A DNA stretch of 64,000 nt from Cacajao melanocephalus. Its lineage: Eukaryota > Chordata > Mammalia > Primates > Pitheciidae. A program made the position numbers and the translations under genes. The notes beneath the pieces were generated by a model. The model did not search any database. It worked only from the letters and a program-made list of their open reading frames with translations, and was not told the origin of the DNA. The stretch's first letter is position 1. Each line of letters opens with the position of its first letter. Of this stretch, positions 41,149-54,592 are shown in pieces. The stretch is taken from NCBI GenBank assembly GCA_963573385.1, contig CAUYLG010008959.1:1-64000 (forward strand), written 5' to 3'.

Positions 41149-43276
41149 GAAAATGGCAAATGACAGCCCCCGATTTGCAGTGGCCCCTCTGCAGGAAGCA
41201 TTTCAGTGCATCCTCACAGTGCTGGGCCGTGGGCTTCATCCTTTCTGTACCCCAATTTCCTTATGCACAAAATGAGGCCATCAGGACTAACAAGCATAGG
41301 TTTCCTTCGGCCTAAGACCCTCTGTGTCTTACCCCCTCCCCGGCATTTGATCACAGCATGGTATTTGGAAAAACCATTGAGAAGCCACACAGCAACAGCC
41401 CTGTAACTCCCAGAAGCACACGGGCTCCAGGGAGCCTGGCCTGTTCTCATCAACCTCTCGAAAGAAGCAGATGGCGGGAGAGCTTGGAACAATGTCCCAT
41501 GTCCAGTTCTACAGGGACTGTGTTCCTCAGTGAGCAGGAATGAGCTTCTGTGGGTGAGCACCGCTTTGTGGCCATCTCCAGGTACAGGGCAAATGAGCAA
41601 GCCTCTGTCTCCACCCAAACCCCAAGCAGGTACAGCAGGGCTGGGGCAGGCTGGCTTCTTAGAAGCCAGTGACTGGGGATGAGAATTGGTTTTAGGGAAT
41701 GCAGCCAAAGGTCAATATGTGTTCAGAGCCTTAGAATGAGAGACTGGGTGACCCCTGCTTTTCCAGCACTTGACTCCACCAAAATATCATTCTGTCCTCC
41801 TCCCACTGGAGCCTGAGTTCAGTCTGTAGTAACGTTCATTATAAATCAACCCAAAGGATCCTGGGATTTAGGAGTTTACTGTATGAGATCCAGAGACATC
41901 TCTGAGTTCATTTCGGCAGTGCTGAATGGGAGGCATGGGACCCTGCTCCTTCCCTGCTATTCCTGGTGTCCTGGAAGAATGCAGAAGCTCACCTGGCAGG
42001 CAAGCATGCACCATGCATGGCAAAGGTGAGCCCTCGGTCAGGCCTTTCTTACTCGGGAGCTGCTGTTTCCCAGTGAATCCCTCCCCTGGAAAAAGGTGAG
42101 GTGATGCAGAAACAAGGTCTTCTGGAATCAGATGACGTGCTGGGCCGACGTACCTGTGGGCCCTGCCTGAGAGCCCTGTGCATCAAATATTGGGGGCTCT
42201 GTGTGATCAGTGAGGGTGCAGCTGACCTCTCTCAGAAGGTGGAGTGGGAAGGAGACTCTGCGTGTTGTGTATGTGTAGAAATACACTGAGAGAGAGATAA
42301 AATACAAAGAAAGTGACACTGTGAACAGTGTTTCAAGTGCATTCAGATTTCTGGTTCCAGCACCCATGTTGACAAACATCACAAGTGACTGTGGCTCACA
42401 GAGCACTGGACACACAGCCAGGACCTTGTCATACCCCAGCTGGCTGGAATGTGGCTGGCAGAGCCAGCTTCCAGGTCACTGCCCCTTGCATTAGACAGAA
42501 CTGAGGGGAGACGCAGGAAACTCAGAACTGCAGGTCGGAGGGAGAGATCAGGGCTCGGGCACAGGAGGTGGAGGTGTCTGGTAGTAGCTACCATGAATGG
42601 AGAAGGTCATCAGAAGGGAAGAAGGGCAGAGCTTGGGGGCAGTGGTTGCCTGAAGCCAGAGATCCTTGAATGGAGCTGGGGATGGAAGAGACAAGAGCTG
42701 AAGGTGGGGGAGTGGGGACAGCTCTGAGTCCTGCATTCTGTGTCCTGGAACAGAGGCAGCAAAGAAAGTGATGGTGGATTCTGAGCCCTCCATGGCTCTC
42801 CTCGGTGGGTGTTGAGGAAGGCATCTAAACATGAGAAGCCGATTATGACGAGGATGTGGTCCCCGTATGAAGTAGGGCAATGAAAGCGTCATTACACTTT
42901 CCCAGAGTAAGGACTGAGAAAGTCATCCAGGTCACTGTTACTGTGATCAACTTTATTGTGCTTTCCCATCATCCACTGGGCTGCAGAATCAATCAATCCA
43001 CTGAAACTCGGGATGGTACACACAGTTTCTTTTCTTTTCCAAGGCCTACCAGTGAAAATTCATCCTGTTTTAAATCATCCCAGCCCCTCCGTATGTTAGT
43101 CTAAAAACACATGTGTCTGCTACAGCAAATCCTTAAAAATCTTTCCACAGCAATTCCTATGGAAGACTAATCCAAAGGTTCAAAAAGAAAAATGCAAATG
43201 AAACAAAACCAAATCCCTTACAGCACAGCTGAGGCCTCTGGCACCATGCGTTTCTTTTTTCATCATTTGTACTTAC

Positions 43277-43452
43277 TGTACTTGGTTTTGGTATGAATGG
43301 AGCAGTTCTCTGGGCAGTTTTCAGATACCAGCACAGGACTAAACAAGTTTGGACAGCACTCTAGCTTGGCACAGACTCGGCGGCAGAAATTTGCGACCTG
43401 GTCAGATGTCCGTACGATTTTGACCACAGCCCTGTAAGTTTTGCCTCTGTAT
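43277..43452 (-). CDS. SFMBT2: SFMBT2 coding exon 3 of 7 in window (end of SLED domain)
   Basis: The exon is 176 bp: one base finishing a split lysine codon, 58 codons, and one base opening a split threonine codon. The translation begins [15 protein letters not shown] and ends with the cysteine-rich run [14 protein letters not shown]. It includes [16 protein letters not shown], a cysteine-rich helix region typical of SLED domains. The acceptor is TTTTCTAG/A and the donor TACA/GTAAGT. Residues are about 604-662. It completes the SLED domain begun in the two preceding exons. Confidence 0.96.
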
Positions 43453-44699
43453 CTAGAAAATAGGGGGTGGGGGGAAGCGATGGTAAGACCAGGTTATGAT
43501 TCAGACCTATTCTGTGCAGCATATTCCAAAGGCAGCAACTTCATTTTCTGACGACAAAGCATATCACACGTGGTTTTCCATATCGTTTCTGTTATTTCTC
43601 ACAGAGATATTTATAATAAATGCTCACTAGTGTGCAAAAAAATATGTCCTAACAGTGCTAAACCAGAATCCACTTCCACAAAGACACCCCACTTAACACA
43701 CCCTCATTTTGCTATATACAACTTCATACCAAAGATGAGTGGTACAGGGTACGTACCTAATGGGCATGGCTCTCAAAATGAGGTTAGTGAGGTCTAACGG
43801 GTATTTTCCTGTTGATACCATATTTCATTTTTGAAAAATGTGAGTGCATATGGGACCATAATTCTGCCTTGAAAACCATGCAAATTCAGAACACTGAAAC
43901 GATATCGTTGTCAAGGCTGGGTATCATATTGTTGAAATGGGGACGATTTCCATTATTCATAAATGGCATCTGTGCAGAATGGTGATAGGTAAGCAAGGTC
44001 ACATTTACATGGAGAGAAACACAATGGGTTTTATAAGGGGAAAAAAGACAAAACAAACAAACAAACACCACACACCAAAAATGCAGAGTGACTGACTGGG
44101 ACCTGGAAATCAAGTGAAGACTCCCAGCCTTGCAGACACTGGCAGCAAGTGGCTTCAGTGTAAACGGAACCGTAATGGGTCTCAGGTGGATCAGTGACAG
44201 TTAAAGGAAAAGGCTGCTGTATTTCTCAAGTGTAAAGGGAGCAAGGTGAAATGGTCATGCTGCTTACCATACTGTGCCCATGAGGGTAACCAGCCACTCC
44301 TCTCCTCCAGGTTGGGATGGTGAAAGATGGCTCCAGGAACTAAAACTTGCTTCCACCTGCTCTCCAGCCTCCCCCTTCCCCACCGCACCCGCCTCCATGG
44401 CTTCAGTTCCTTTTTCCAAATCAGTAAACCAAGTCCTTTCTGAACATGCACACCTTCACTACAGTTCCCCATGGCCTCAAATCTTGATTGAGTGGTAGGC
44501 AGTGGATGAAATTATACTGCAAGGAGAATGCACGCAGGAATCAACAGTCCTTCACAAACATTTCTATTTCTTATTAGATTGGGGTCTTTGGAAAGCTGCA
44601 GTCTATTTGCATATTAGGAATAATAAAAGGCATTTCTCCAGCTAAATCTCCCCCCAAAAGTGGTAATTCTAACTGAGGGGCCTCACATAGGAGACCTTC

Positions 44700-45370
44700 A
44701 TTCTTATTATGGATTGAAACATGTCCCTCCCAAATTCCTATGTTCATAACCCCCGATAGAACTGTAATTGAAGATAGGGCTTTCAATGTGGTAAGTAAAT
44801 GAAGTAATAAGGGTGGGGCCCTAATCCAATAGGACTGGTGGCCTTGTAAGGAGATGAAAAGGCTGAGTGTGGAGGTTCACCCTTACAATCTCAGCACTTT
44901 GGGAGGCCAAGGTAGGAGGACTGCTGGAGCTCAGGCGTTAAAGACCAGACTGGGCAGCACAGTGAGACCCCCATCTCTACAAAAAATTTAAAAACTAGCT
45001 GGGCACAGTAGGGCACTACTAGGGAGGCTGAGAAGGCTGAGGCAGGAGGATTCCTTGAGCACAGGAGGTCAAGGCTGCAATGAGCCACGATTGTAACATT
45101 GTACTCCAGCCTGGGTGACACAGTGAGGTCTCCCCCACCAAAAAAAAAAGAAGATGAAAAGCCACCAGGGGTGTACATGCACAGAGACCAGACCATGTGA
45201 AGGCAGAGGGAGAAGGTGGCCGTCTACAAGCCAAAAAGAGAAGCTTAAGGAGAAACCAACTCTGGCACCTTTGTCTTGGACGTTTGTCCTCTAGAGCACT
45301 GAGAGAATAAACATCAGTGCAAAAGCCATGTGGCCTGTGGCTCTTTGCTGTGGCAGCCTGAGCTGACTTG
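44700..45370 (+). mobile_element. MaLR-type LTR (MLT1-like) split by an Alu
   Basis: About 44700-44860 (GGTGGGGCCCTAATCCAATA, GGACTGGTGGCCTTGTAAGG) and 45152-45370 (GGTGGCCGTCTACAAGCCAA, CTGTGGCAGCCTGAGCTGAC) are two halves of one LTR. Confidence 0.8.
44861..45151 (+). mobile_element. AluJ-like SINE inside a MaLR LTR
   Basis: GGCTGAGTGTGGAGGTTCAC through an A-run. AGATGAAAA at 44852-44860 and 45152-45160 is the target duplication. Confidence 0.94.
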
Positions 45371-46914
45371 AGACGAGACTCATACCTCCAGGGGAAAGTG
45401 ACAAGAATGGGGACCCCTGAACTGCCTGTCTGCAGCTCCCACCACCCACACAGCGGCTTCTCCTGACCATGCCGCTGTCTGCTTGTATCTTTCCTTCTCG
45501 GTTCACAATTTCTAAGGATTCTCTGAGATCTTCTTTAAGCACTTTTCGCTGATCTTAGAGGAAAGACCAATCTAGACTAAGGGTATGGAAGTTTTCCCCA
45601 AAGCCTTTTCAATGCACTAGGAAAATGAGAGATCTGGAAATTCAAATGTCTTTCATAGATATCCACAAAGAATTGATTTGATGTATGGGAATCCTAAAAC
45701 TTCGACAAACATTGCTTACAGAGATGGCATTTTCTTGTCATCATATATAAACATCGAGTGCAATATTGCTTTCCTTAAACACAGTTTAAGGAAATAGTTA
45801 AACATAACTATTCGGTAAAAAATAAAAATTAAGCTTCTCATCTCCCTCCCTACACCCATCAACACAACAAGAATTTAGAGTGAGACATGCTTCTGGAGCC
45901 TAGATATTGTCATTTGCCGCTCATCACTTTTAAGAAACAAACTTTCTCCTGCCCCAAGAAAAACCACAGACATTGAATTCACCAACATAAAACTGGCAAC
46001 CAGAGCTACAAAAAGCAGATTGGATGGGTTCTTGTTTTAAAGGTAGGCACCACAGCCCTTATCCAAATATGATGTAAACAGTGCCTGGCTGAAAACAAAA
46101 GCACTTGAAGATAGGTTTCAATCACATTTGGATGCATTTTTATAGCTATCATGGGTACAAAATAATGGTCAACTTCTCAGCTGGCAACAGATCACAAGTT
46201 TTTATTTCATTCACATATCACCAAGCTACTGAAATGTGAAATTTCAGCTTTTTAGAAATGTCTTTCTAAAGACTGGAAAAATACTTTTCCACTAATAAAT
46301 CATTTTTTTAAAGTATCAACAGCAAAAACAAATGAAGAATTAAATTCTAACTTGTGCTCTATATATGCATACTCTACTAAATGTATTTCATATTTATTCA
46401 GGGTCCTTCAGATCCCAGCCCCCAGGTGTTTCTTTTTCTTAAATTTCTCTGATGGGTGAAGCTTGACTTTCCACATAGTGAGAACTAAAAAGCCATCTTC
46501 TGTAGACATGATCATGTTTTAAACCCTATAGCCTTGGATGGCTATTGGCTTTTCGAAGCCCTCCATTGACCCTGCGTGTAGAGACTTCCCTCTACGTGCC
46601 TTTCAAGAGGGCCTCCAAGACCCACATTGGGGTGGTTCTTGCTTACCGCTTTTGCTGCATTTTACAACAAAAAACAGCACAACTGGGAACACAGTATGTT
46701 CTGCATGTTGTGGGACAGGGAGAGTAAAAACGGGAAATGTAGAATGAAAATACTTTACAGCTACATTTTCTTTTGCAGTTTTATCCACTATGAGTTTGGT
46801 AGTCCTACAGCTTTGTTGAAGAGCTCACTAGCAAGATTCTTAGAGTCCCTAAAAAAAATAAAATAATGAGACATAAGAATGCAGGAGAAACGTGCAAGCC
46901 ATGTCAGATGTTAG

Positions 46915-47466
<552 letters not shown>

Positions 47467-47769
47467 TGAGATAATGCTTTTAACTTTCTACTGACACTGT
47501 GAGACCAGAGGGCAAGACAATGATATTATTTATTACATGGCCCGGAAAGGCTCTCACAAACACGAAGTTTTTGAAGCATGTATTTCAAGTCTCAAGAAGA
47601 AAAAGAAAGAGGAAAATATTAAGATTGACAGCTGAGCTCACACACACTAGAAAACTTCCTGGCAATATAAATAATCTCAGAAAGAAGGAAAATAAAAGCA
47701 ACAAAAGCACAAGATCACTGAGTTGGAACTAAAGAATAGCAAAGATAAAAAAGGTGAGGGAGGAGAAAG

Positions 47770-48600
47770 CTGTAAGGGAGAGGTCCAGAAGAGCCTTCAT
47801 CTTAGTCCTCAGACAGACATTGCAGTCCCAGCGCTGCTGTATTAATCAGGTCGCAGAGAAATCTGGAAGGAAGCACGCAATCTTGTCTTTATAAGCTAAG
47901 CACCTAAGGAGAGGCTGAGGCTGACAGTGCTCTCAGAAGCACACCTTGAGACCGTAAAGGAAGTCACATATCAACAGCGGGAAACCTGGGAGATGCTCTT
48001 CCTGGTTGTCAGTGCAGGACACTGAGAATCCCAGAGTCAGAGAAGATTATTTTAAGCTGAAGATACTGAGATTCAACAGATACAGAAAGAAGCCTTCTTG
48101 GAGTGCCCATTATCTGACTGAAAGCAGAAACTTTAGAGAAACAGAGACTTCCATAAATTCCCTCTTTGGGGGCATCTTTCACTCCCAGGAGAGAGACTTA
48201 AGAGTAAAGCTGCCATAAATCCCCTCTCTGGGGGTGTTTCCTGGCCCAGTTATGAACAAGACAGAAAGATCACTCACACCTGCATAAACAAGCATTAGCA
48301 CAAACTTTCTTATCCTCCCATTTATTCTCCTCGAATCCAATTTGTCTTTCCCAAAGCAATCTGCTTGTTCTTCCGATAAAAGCCTTTGCTCCCAGCTCCC
48401 TTTCCCATACTGAGCTGGATATATAATCCCCAAACGACTGACCACTCCTCTGAGTTACTCATCACTGAGCACTCCCTCGGTATGAGCCTTACAGATGTGA
48501 ATGGGCTGTTTCTTCTCCCACTAACCTGTGTTGTGTCAGTTACGTTTTCATATTCCAAGTCTCTGAACCTTAGAGAGCTGGGGCAAAGTTTTCCTCACCA
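47770..48600 (+). mobile_element. possible ERV-type LTR, family not identified
   Basis: The block has LTR-like organisation: a purine-rich upstream part, a TATA-like GGATATATAATCCCC, a CCGATAAAAGCCTTTGCTCC motif and a T/C-rich end with GTTGTGTCAGTTACG. Inside is a 62-bp imperfect tandem duplication (copies at about 48151 and 48213). No gag/pol is attached. Boundaries are uncertain. Confidence 0.4.
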
Positions 48601-48757
48601 GTATCACTATAAAGTGTGTGTGGCCTTCCACTTTCTTCCCATCAGCCAAAGTAGGGATTTTTTTCCACGTCCAAGTGCCTATGGCAGGGGTGGAGAAAGA
48701 CGGAGGAAGATGTAACGGTAAGAATGCCGAAAAAATTGTCTCTTCTCCTTCAGTAGG

Positions 48758-49117
48758 TGATATGGTTTGGCTGTGTCCCCACCTAAATCTCATCTTGAAT
48801 TGTAGCTCCCATAACTCTCATACGTGGTGGGAGGGTCCCGGTGGGAGGCAAATGAATCATGGGGGTGGTTTCCCCCATATTGTTCTCATGATAGTAAGTT
48901 TCATGAGATCTGATGGTGTTACAAGGGGAAACCCCTTTCCCTTGATTCTCATTCTCTTCTCTTGTCTGACACCATGTGAGACATGCCTGTCACCTTCCAC
49001 CATGACTGTGAGGCCTCCCCAGCCACGTGGAACCGTGAGTCCATTTAACCTTTTGTTCCTTATAAATTACGCAGTCATGGGTATGTCTTTCTCAGCAGCA
49101 TGAAAATGGATTAATAT
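48758..49117 (+). mobile_element. THE1/MST-type MaLR solo LTR
   Basis: It starts TGATATGGTTTGGCTGTGTC, carries CTCATCTTGAATTGTAGCTC and TCATGAGATCTGATGGTGTT, and ends near CAGCAGCATGAAAATGGATT. No internal region is present. Confidence 0.93.
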
Positions 49118-50941
49118 GGTGGTTAAAAGTTGAGAAAAATCAAAATGGATTTTGAGTCAAAAAGAAAAACAGAGTGAAGAAGCCAATACTGGTGCAACCA
49201 TCAGTTCATAACTATCAGCTCAGCCCAAGCAGGAGGATGTCATGATGGTCTAAGTTCCAACATTCACCCTCAAAATCACCCTATGAGACCTTTTAACAAA
49301 ATCTTGTCAGGCAGTGATAGGGGTGCAAGAGCGGAGGACGAGGTTCTGGTTCTTTGAGCTGAACTCACACCCTCGAATGCTGAAGGAAGAATTAAAAGAG
49401 AAAGGAAGCAGTGACTTTGAGAACCCTGCAGAAACAGGGAAGCTTTGCAGCCTGTTCAAAAACCTCTCTTCTCATCAGCAATAGTGAGTTAAGATTCTCA
49501 GTTCCTTCAGAACAAAGCTTTCACTTCATTGATCTCATTCTTAGTTATTAGACACCAGAGTCGGGAGAATGGGTCACAGGTTTTCAGTCTAAGGACACCC
49601 AACTCCTCAGAAGTTTCTTTCTTCCTTCTTGCCTTTGAGTAACGGGAACTCTGCAATACATGGAAAGTGTGTTTATTCCAGGGGACCGCTGCTTCTCCTG
49701 AACGTCCTAAGCTGGATTCTTTGAATCAGACATGCCACACCATGAAGCGATGAATTCAGGCATACACACATACAGAAATGTAGTCTTCTCTTCAAATAGA
49801 CTGGTTCTTCCCTGGCTTAATGCAAAGTTCACCTCATACATTTTCAGGACAGCAAACTACACACACTTAGGCAAGGTAAACAAAAATTAAGAATTAACAA
49901 ACAAAACCTTTTACGGCGAAGTCTTTCAGTTTGGGAATCATTTTTTACATAAATCACTTTATAGCTAAATATTACCTGTGACAGTTTGCAAGACACAGGC
50001 TTGCATAAAAGGATAAAAATTAATGTCAAATAAGTAAAAGCATACACAAAATTAACCACTGCTTACAAAAAAAAAAAAAATCATAACATTTCTACAGAGC
50101 TGAGCACGACCCACCTAACAGTGAAGATCTGACTTTATCTCCTGGCCTCTGATAAGTGACAGTGAGCTCTAACTCACATGAAATCATACCAGGATATTTC
50201 CTCTTTAAATATTCTGAATAACCATAACAAAGGACTGGAAAAACTTTTAAGCTTCTGCCTGGCTTTTATAAAGATGATCACAAAAGCCATTCAAAGAAGA
50301 GTTAAGACAGTCTTTTTATTTTCCCTCAAGAAGATTCTGTAACATGTTGAAAAACATATTTAAATGTCTCTAGATGCAGAGAGGTAGAGGGCATTTTTTT
50401 CTTATCCCCTCTAAGGTACAGCCTAAATTCCTCCACTCTTGTAATTCAAAATAATGTAGGTAAATTGAGCATACTTAAATTCATTGGCAAGAAGGACATT
50501 TTCTCTTCCAGAACAGAAATGAACTACATGAGAAGCCATTTTTTTTTCCCTTGGCACAAAAGCTAGCAAATTTTTGCTTTTCAATACATGTTGAGGGTAA
50601 TAATGATAGACGCCTCACAAGTTCAAATATTGCATTAATTCCTTTCGTTCTATAAAAGGTATGGCTGTTGGATAAATAGGGGAAAAATCTCCAGGAGACA
50701 ACTGTAGGTAATAGTGTAATTTTTCATTATATTTACAAATCAAAACCTTTACAAAGGCACCTTCATCCTCTCAAGTAAATGGGTCTTTACTCTTAAGAAG
50801 TGGAAAAAACAACCAGAAATCCTAGATGCCAAATGAGAGCAATCACACTGCCCTACGGATAATCTCACATCCTCTCTTCCTGAAAAAACTCTTTGTAATT
50901 GTATAAAACAGCTCCCATAACCAACCAGGAGGACTGAATGT

Positions 50942-51056
50942 CATATATATACATACATATACACATACACACACATATATTATATATACATATATATACA
51001 CACATCTGTGTGTGTATATATATATATATATAATATATATATAAAATGTATTTTAT
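50942..51056. repeat. TA/CA-rich repeat able to fold into a long hairpin
   Basis: Alternating TA, TACA and CACA blocks are followed by their near-complement. 50981-51003 pairs with 51008-51030 over about 23 bp with one mismatch and one wobble, with a further complementary TA-rich stretch outside. Confidence 0.9.
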
Positions 51057-51057
51057 T

Positions 51058-51182
51058 TGTTGTAAAGACAGGGTCTTACTATGCTGTCCAGGCTGGTCTC
51101 GAACTCCTGGGCTCAAGTGATCTGCCTGTCTCGGCTTCCCAAAGTATGTGGATTATAGGCATGAGCCCCTGTGCCTGACTCG
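51058..51182 (-). mobile_element. Alu left-monomer fragment (FLAM-like, minus strand)
   Basis: GTAAAGACAGGGTCTTACTA through GGCATGAGCCCCTGTGCCTG is one Alu monomer in reverse. The TA/CA repeat sits at its A-tail side. Confidence 0.85.
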
Positions 51183-53169
51183 GACCAAATGTCTTGAATG
51201 CAGGTCTCTCCTCTTGTATGTTAATTTATTCATGACAGAAAACATGTCTGCCTTTCAGCTAAATGGGAAGATGCCAGCTCTCTCTCCTCCCATTTGCACC
51301 AAAGAAAATAACAAAGTTGTCAAGATCTAAAAAGTTGTCGTTTTACATCAGAAGGAAAGAGGTGACTCAACACACAGTATCAGAGCAGGAGAGCTCCCGC
51401 TGACTGTAAAGCTGTCATCATTAGCAGCTGCTTTGAGATGCTACTATGATCTAGCACAGATGAAACCCCATTCAGACAGACATTTTCTCATTATAAGTTG
51501 CTGTGTAAGATGTTGCTGTGGAACTTTCTGTCACATTTGATATAATAGGTAATATGCTGCTTTTACAATTCAGCAGAGCCAGGTTTCACCATGTCTGTTT
51601 TGATTGTATCAGGCTGGATTTAATAAAAAGCTCTGATCGACTTAGTAACATGAAAACGAGAGCAAACACATGCAAAATGAACTCCCTCTCACTGTGGATC
51701 CGGAGTGAGTTTCTGGCTTATTTAGAGGCAGGGGAGATTTTAATGGGATCTAAGATGCTTGTACTTTTATTATACCTATGTCCATTAGGTGTACATGGAC
51801 TGTACTGAATTTTGCAGAAATGTTTTCAAACATGAAGGATTTCTTGCTCATGTTTTTTGCCCCCACTACTACTACAACCTTATAAGAAAATGTTCCACTA
51901 CTCCCAATGATCTCTTTAAATAAAGTAGAAAAATATGAAATATTAGAAAAAATTGTTTTTCTGAGCTATAGGTGAAGCTCACTTAAATATTTCTTGAGAA
52001 AGAAGGAAATGAAATATAGCAGCATCTTTTATCGGCCTGTCATTTTCTGCAAATAAACCCTCTTCTCATCTACTTATAGTCTCTTACACTTTTGTGATCT
52101 GGCAGAGTATGATTGGCCCATAAATGACTTTTACTGAATCTAAAACCCCAGCGTTGTTAAAAGATGACACCAGGAATGCTAAGTGGATGGCTGGCGATGA
52201 ATGTTGAGTGCCAGCACAATCTCTAAACATCTTTGCTCGGTACTAGTATGAGTTAACTATAGAGGAAAATATTACTGGTCATACAAATTACTTAATATTT
52301 CTCAATTTTCACTATGAATAGGGCAGGTGCCTTCTCTAAAGGAGGCTTGGAGATCCTCTAGCCATTAAAAAGTGGTTTACTCTTTTTAAAAACCATCATT
52401 TCTCACGTTACATCTAAATGATTATTAAGAAGCCAACTATTAAAACCTATTCTATTTGAAACCCATAGATGAACATTAAAAGTCCTCTCCAGCACTCTAA
52501 ACAATTATTCAACATAAAATTATCTTAGAAACGGACTTTTTTCTGTGTACCTAAACAACCAAGTTCAAGCACATCGATACAGTTCCTGCTCTCAATTTCA
52601 GAGGTCAAGAAACTTAAAGCAAAGCAAAAATGTCACCTTTCCAATTAGCGTATTTCCAAATAAAAGAAAGCTACCTGACTCCATGCCAACCCTGATTTCC
52701 CTGCCATTTACTTAACCCAGACCAAACATGCCTTGGTTCCTTTTATCTTTTAGAACTGTCAACTGCCAGAAAAGAGAGCATTTGCATTTAGCACAGTCTT
52801 TATAACATCAAAAATGAAGAGCTGTTTATGAACATAGTGTAATAACAATAAGGGATATCCTCTTTATAATTTTCCCCCTTTTGCTCAAATAATCTATCAG
52901 TCCTGAAACATACCAAGTTTTTATGCTGAGTGTTTAACATAATAAAGTATTAGGCAAATCTCTATTTCACCTTAGGAATCCTAAGGCTTAAGGCAACACT
53001 GGAGAGCAAGAATGCCAAGAAATCTACATGTCGTCCATAGAAATGTAGAATGAACATCCTTCGGTTTGTTCCATTTCTCAGGGCTGTGTCACAAAGAGAA
53101 GTGACAAGTTTCAAAGTAGTGGGCAAAGTATTACAAAAACCCTTGCTTTCCAGAACTGAAAACACTTAC

Positions 53170-53279
53170 TTGGCTTTCAACGTCTCCTCCTGAAAATTCC
53201 AGTGGGGATCTTCTACCAGCTGTAATTCTCTTAATACCCTTCCAGGCTTGTAGGCTGCGTTGATTATCATGCTAAGAAC
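53170..53279 (-). CDS. SFMBT2: SFMBT2 coding exon 2 of 7 in window (middle of SLED domain)
   Basis: The exon is 110 bp: 36 whole codons plus AA of a lysine codon completed by the next exon. The translation begins [19 protein letters not shown] and ends with QEETLKA. The acceptor is an unusual C-run followed by AAAAG/G, preceded by a good pyrimidine tract, and the donor is AA/GTAAGT. It continues the SLED domain from the exon at 63209-63348 in phase 0. Residues are about 567-603. A 9.9-kb intron lies upstream and a 9.7-kb intron downstream. An L1 3' end in the same orientation sits about 540 bp upstream of the exon. Confidence 0.96.
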
Positions 53280-53821
53280 CTTTTGGGGGGAAAAAATAAG
53301 CAGAATGAGCTGCAATTGCATTCATTCCTACGAACACGAGGATGCTTTGAAAACCACACCAGTGACAATTAGGAAGAGCTTGCCATTATCCCCACATTAA
53401 ATGGAGAACTGTGATTAAGTCTGATAGAACACTTCCCAGGCTCACACTGAGTTGCTTCACCATCCAGGGACAAAAAGAGTGGTAAAATCCAATCTGTCTG
53501 GCTAGAAAAGTGTGAACCTCTCTCTAGAGGGGGTGGCAGACTCCCATTAACTCTTCTAGTTGCAGAAAAGCTGAACCATTTTCACCAAAGAGCAATTTAT
53601 TGTACTTCAACAGGATGACTCTTCAGTTGGATAGGCTACTGAGCATTTCTTCTATTTTTAAAGATTTCATAAGGAATCAATGAAATGGAGACAACTTACG
53701 GAACACTTCTGGAGAGGCTTCAGATGCTTGCAAGGAGGGTAACAAGTTGTGTGAAACTCTCCTCTTGCAGGCTCAATTCATGGACATTTAATACTAGGGC
53801 AACCTTCTGACATATGAGTAT

Positions 53822-54592
53822 ATATATTTTTTATTATACTTTAAGTTCTGGGGTACATGTGCAGATCTTGCAGGATTGTCATACATGCCATGGTGGTTTG
53901 CTGCACCCATCCCTCCATCATCTACATTAGGTATTTCTCCTAACGTTATCCCTCCCCAACCTCCCACCCGCTGCTATCGCTCCCCTAGCCACCACCTCCC
54001 TCAACAGACCCCAGTGTGTAATGTTCCCCTCTCTGTTTCCATGTATTCTCATTGTTCAACACTCACTTATGAGTGAGAACATGTGGTGTTTGGTTTTCCG
54101 TTCTTGTGTCAGTTTGCTGAGAATGATGGTTTCCAGTTTCATCCATGTCCCTGCAAAGGACACAAATGCATCCTTTTTTATGGCTGCATAGTACTCCATC
54201 GTGTATATGTGCCACAGTTTCTTTATCCAGTCTATCCTTGATGGGCATTTGGGTTGGTTCCAAGTCTTTGCTATTATAAACAGTGCTGCAATGAACATAT
54301 GTGTGCATGTGTCTTTATAATAGAACAATTTATAATCCTTTGGGTATATACCCAGTAATGGGATTGCTGGGTCAAATGGTATTTCTATTTCTAGATCCTT
54401 GAGGAATTGCCACACTATCTTCCACAATTGTTGCACTAATTTATACTCCCACCAATGGTGTAAAAGTGTTCCTACTTCTCCACACCCTCTCCAGCATCTG
54501 TTGTCTCCAGATTTTTTAATGATCACTATTCTAACTGGTGTAAGATGGTATCTCAGTGTAGTTTTGATTTGCATGAAATGTGAATATTTTAA
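53822..54592 (-). mobile_element. L1PA-like 3' end in sense orientation to SFMBT2
   Basis: The minus strand encodes an open run of about 187 codons of ORF2 C-terminus ([40 protein letters not shown]), then the L1 3' UTR and an AATAAA at about 53834-53829. It is 5' truncated and cannot move by itself. It lies about 540 bp upstream of the exon at 53170-53279. Confidence 0.95.

Larger units (their letters stand above)
39496..43276 (-). other. SFMBT2 intron, 3.8 kb
   Basis: It contains a truncated plus-strand Alu (39645-39846), a MaLR LTR fragment (about 39885-40200) and an L1 with 5' inversion and clear target-site duplications (40817-41148). From 41163 to 43276 I see no recognised element or exon. 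Confidence 0.9.
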
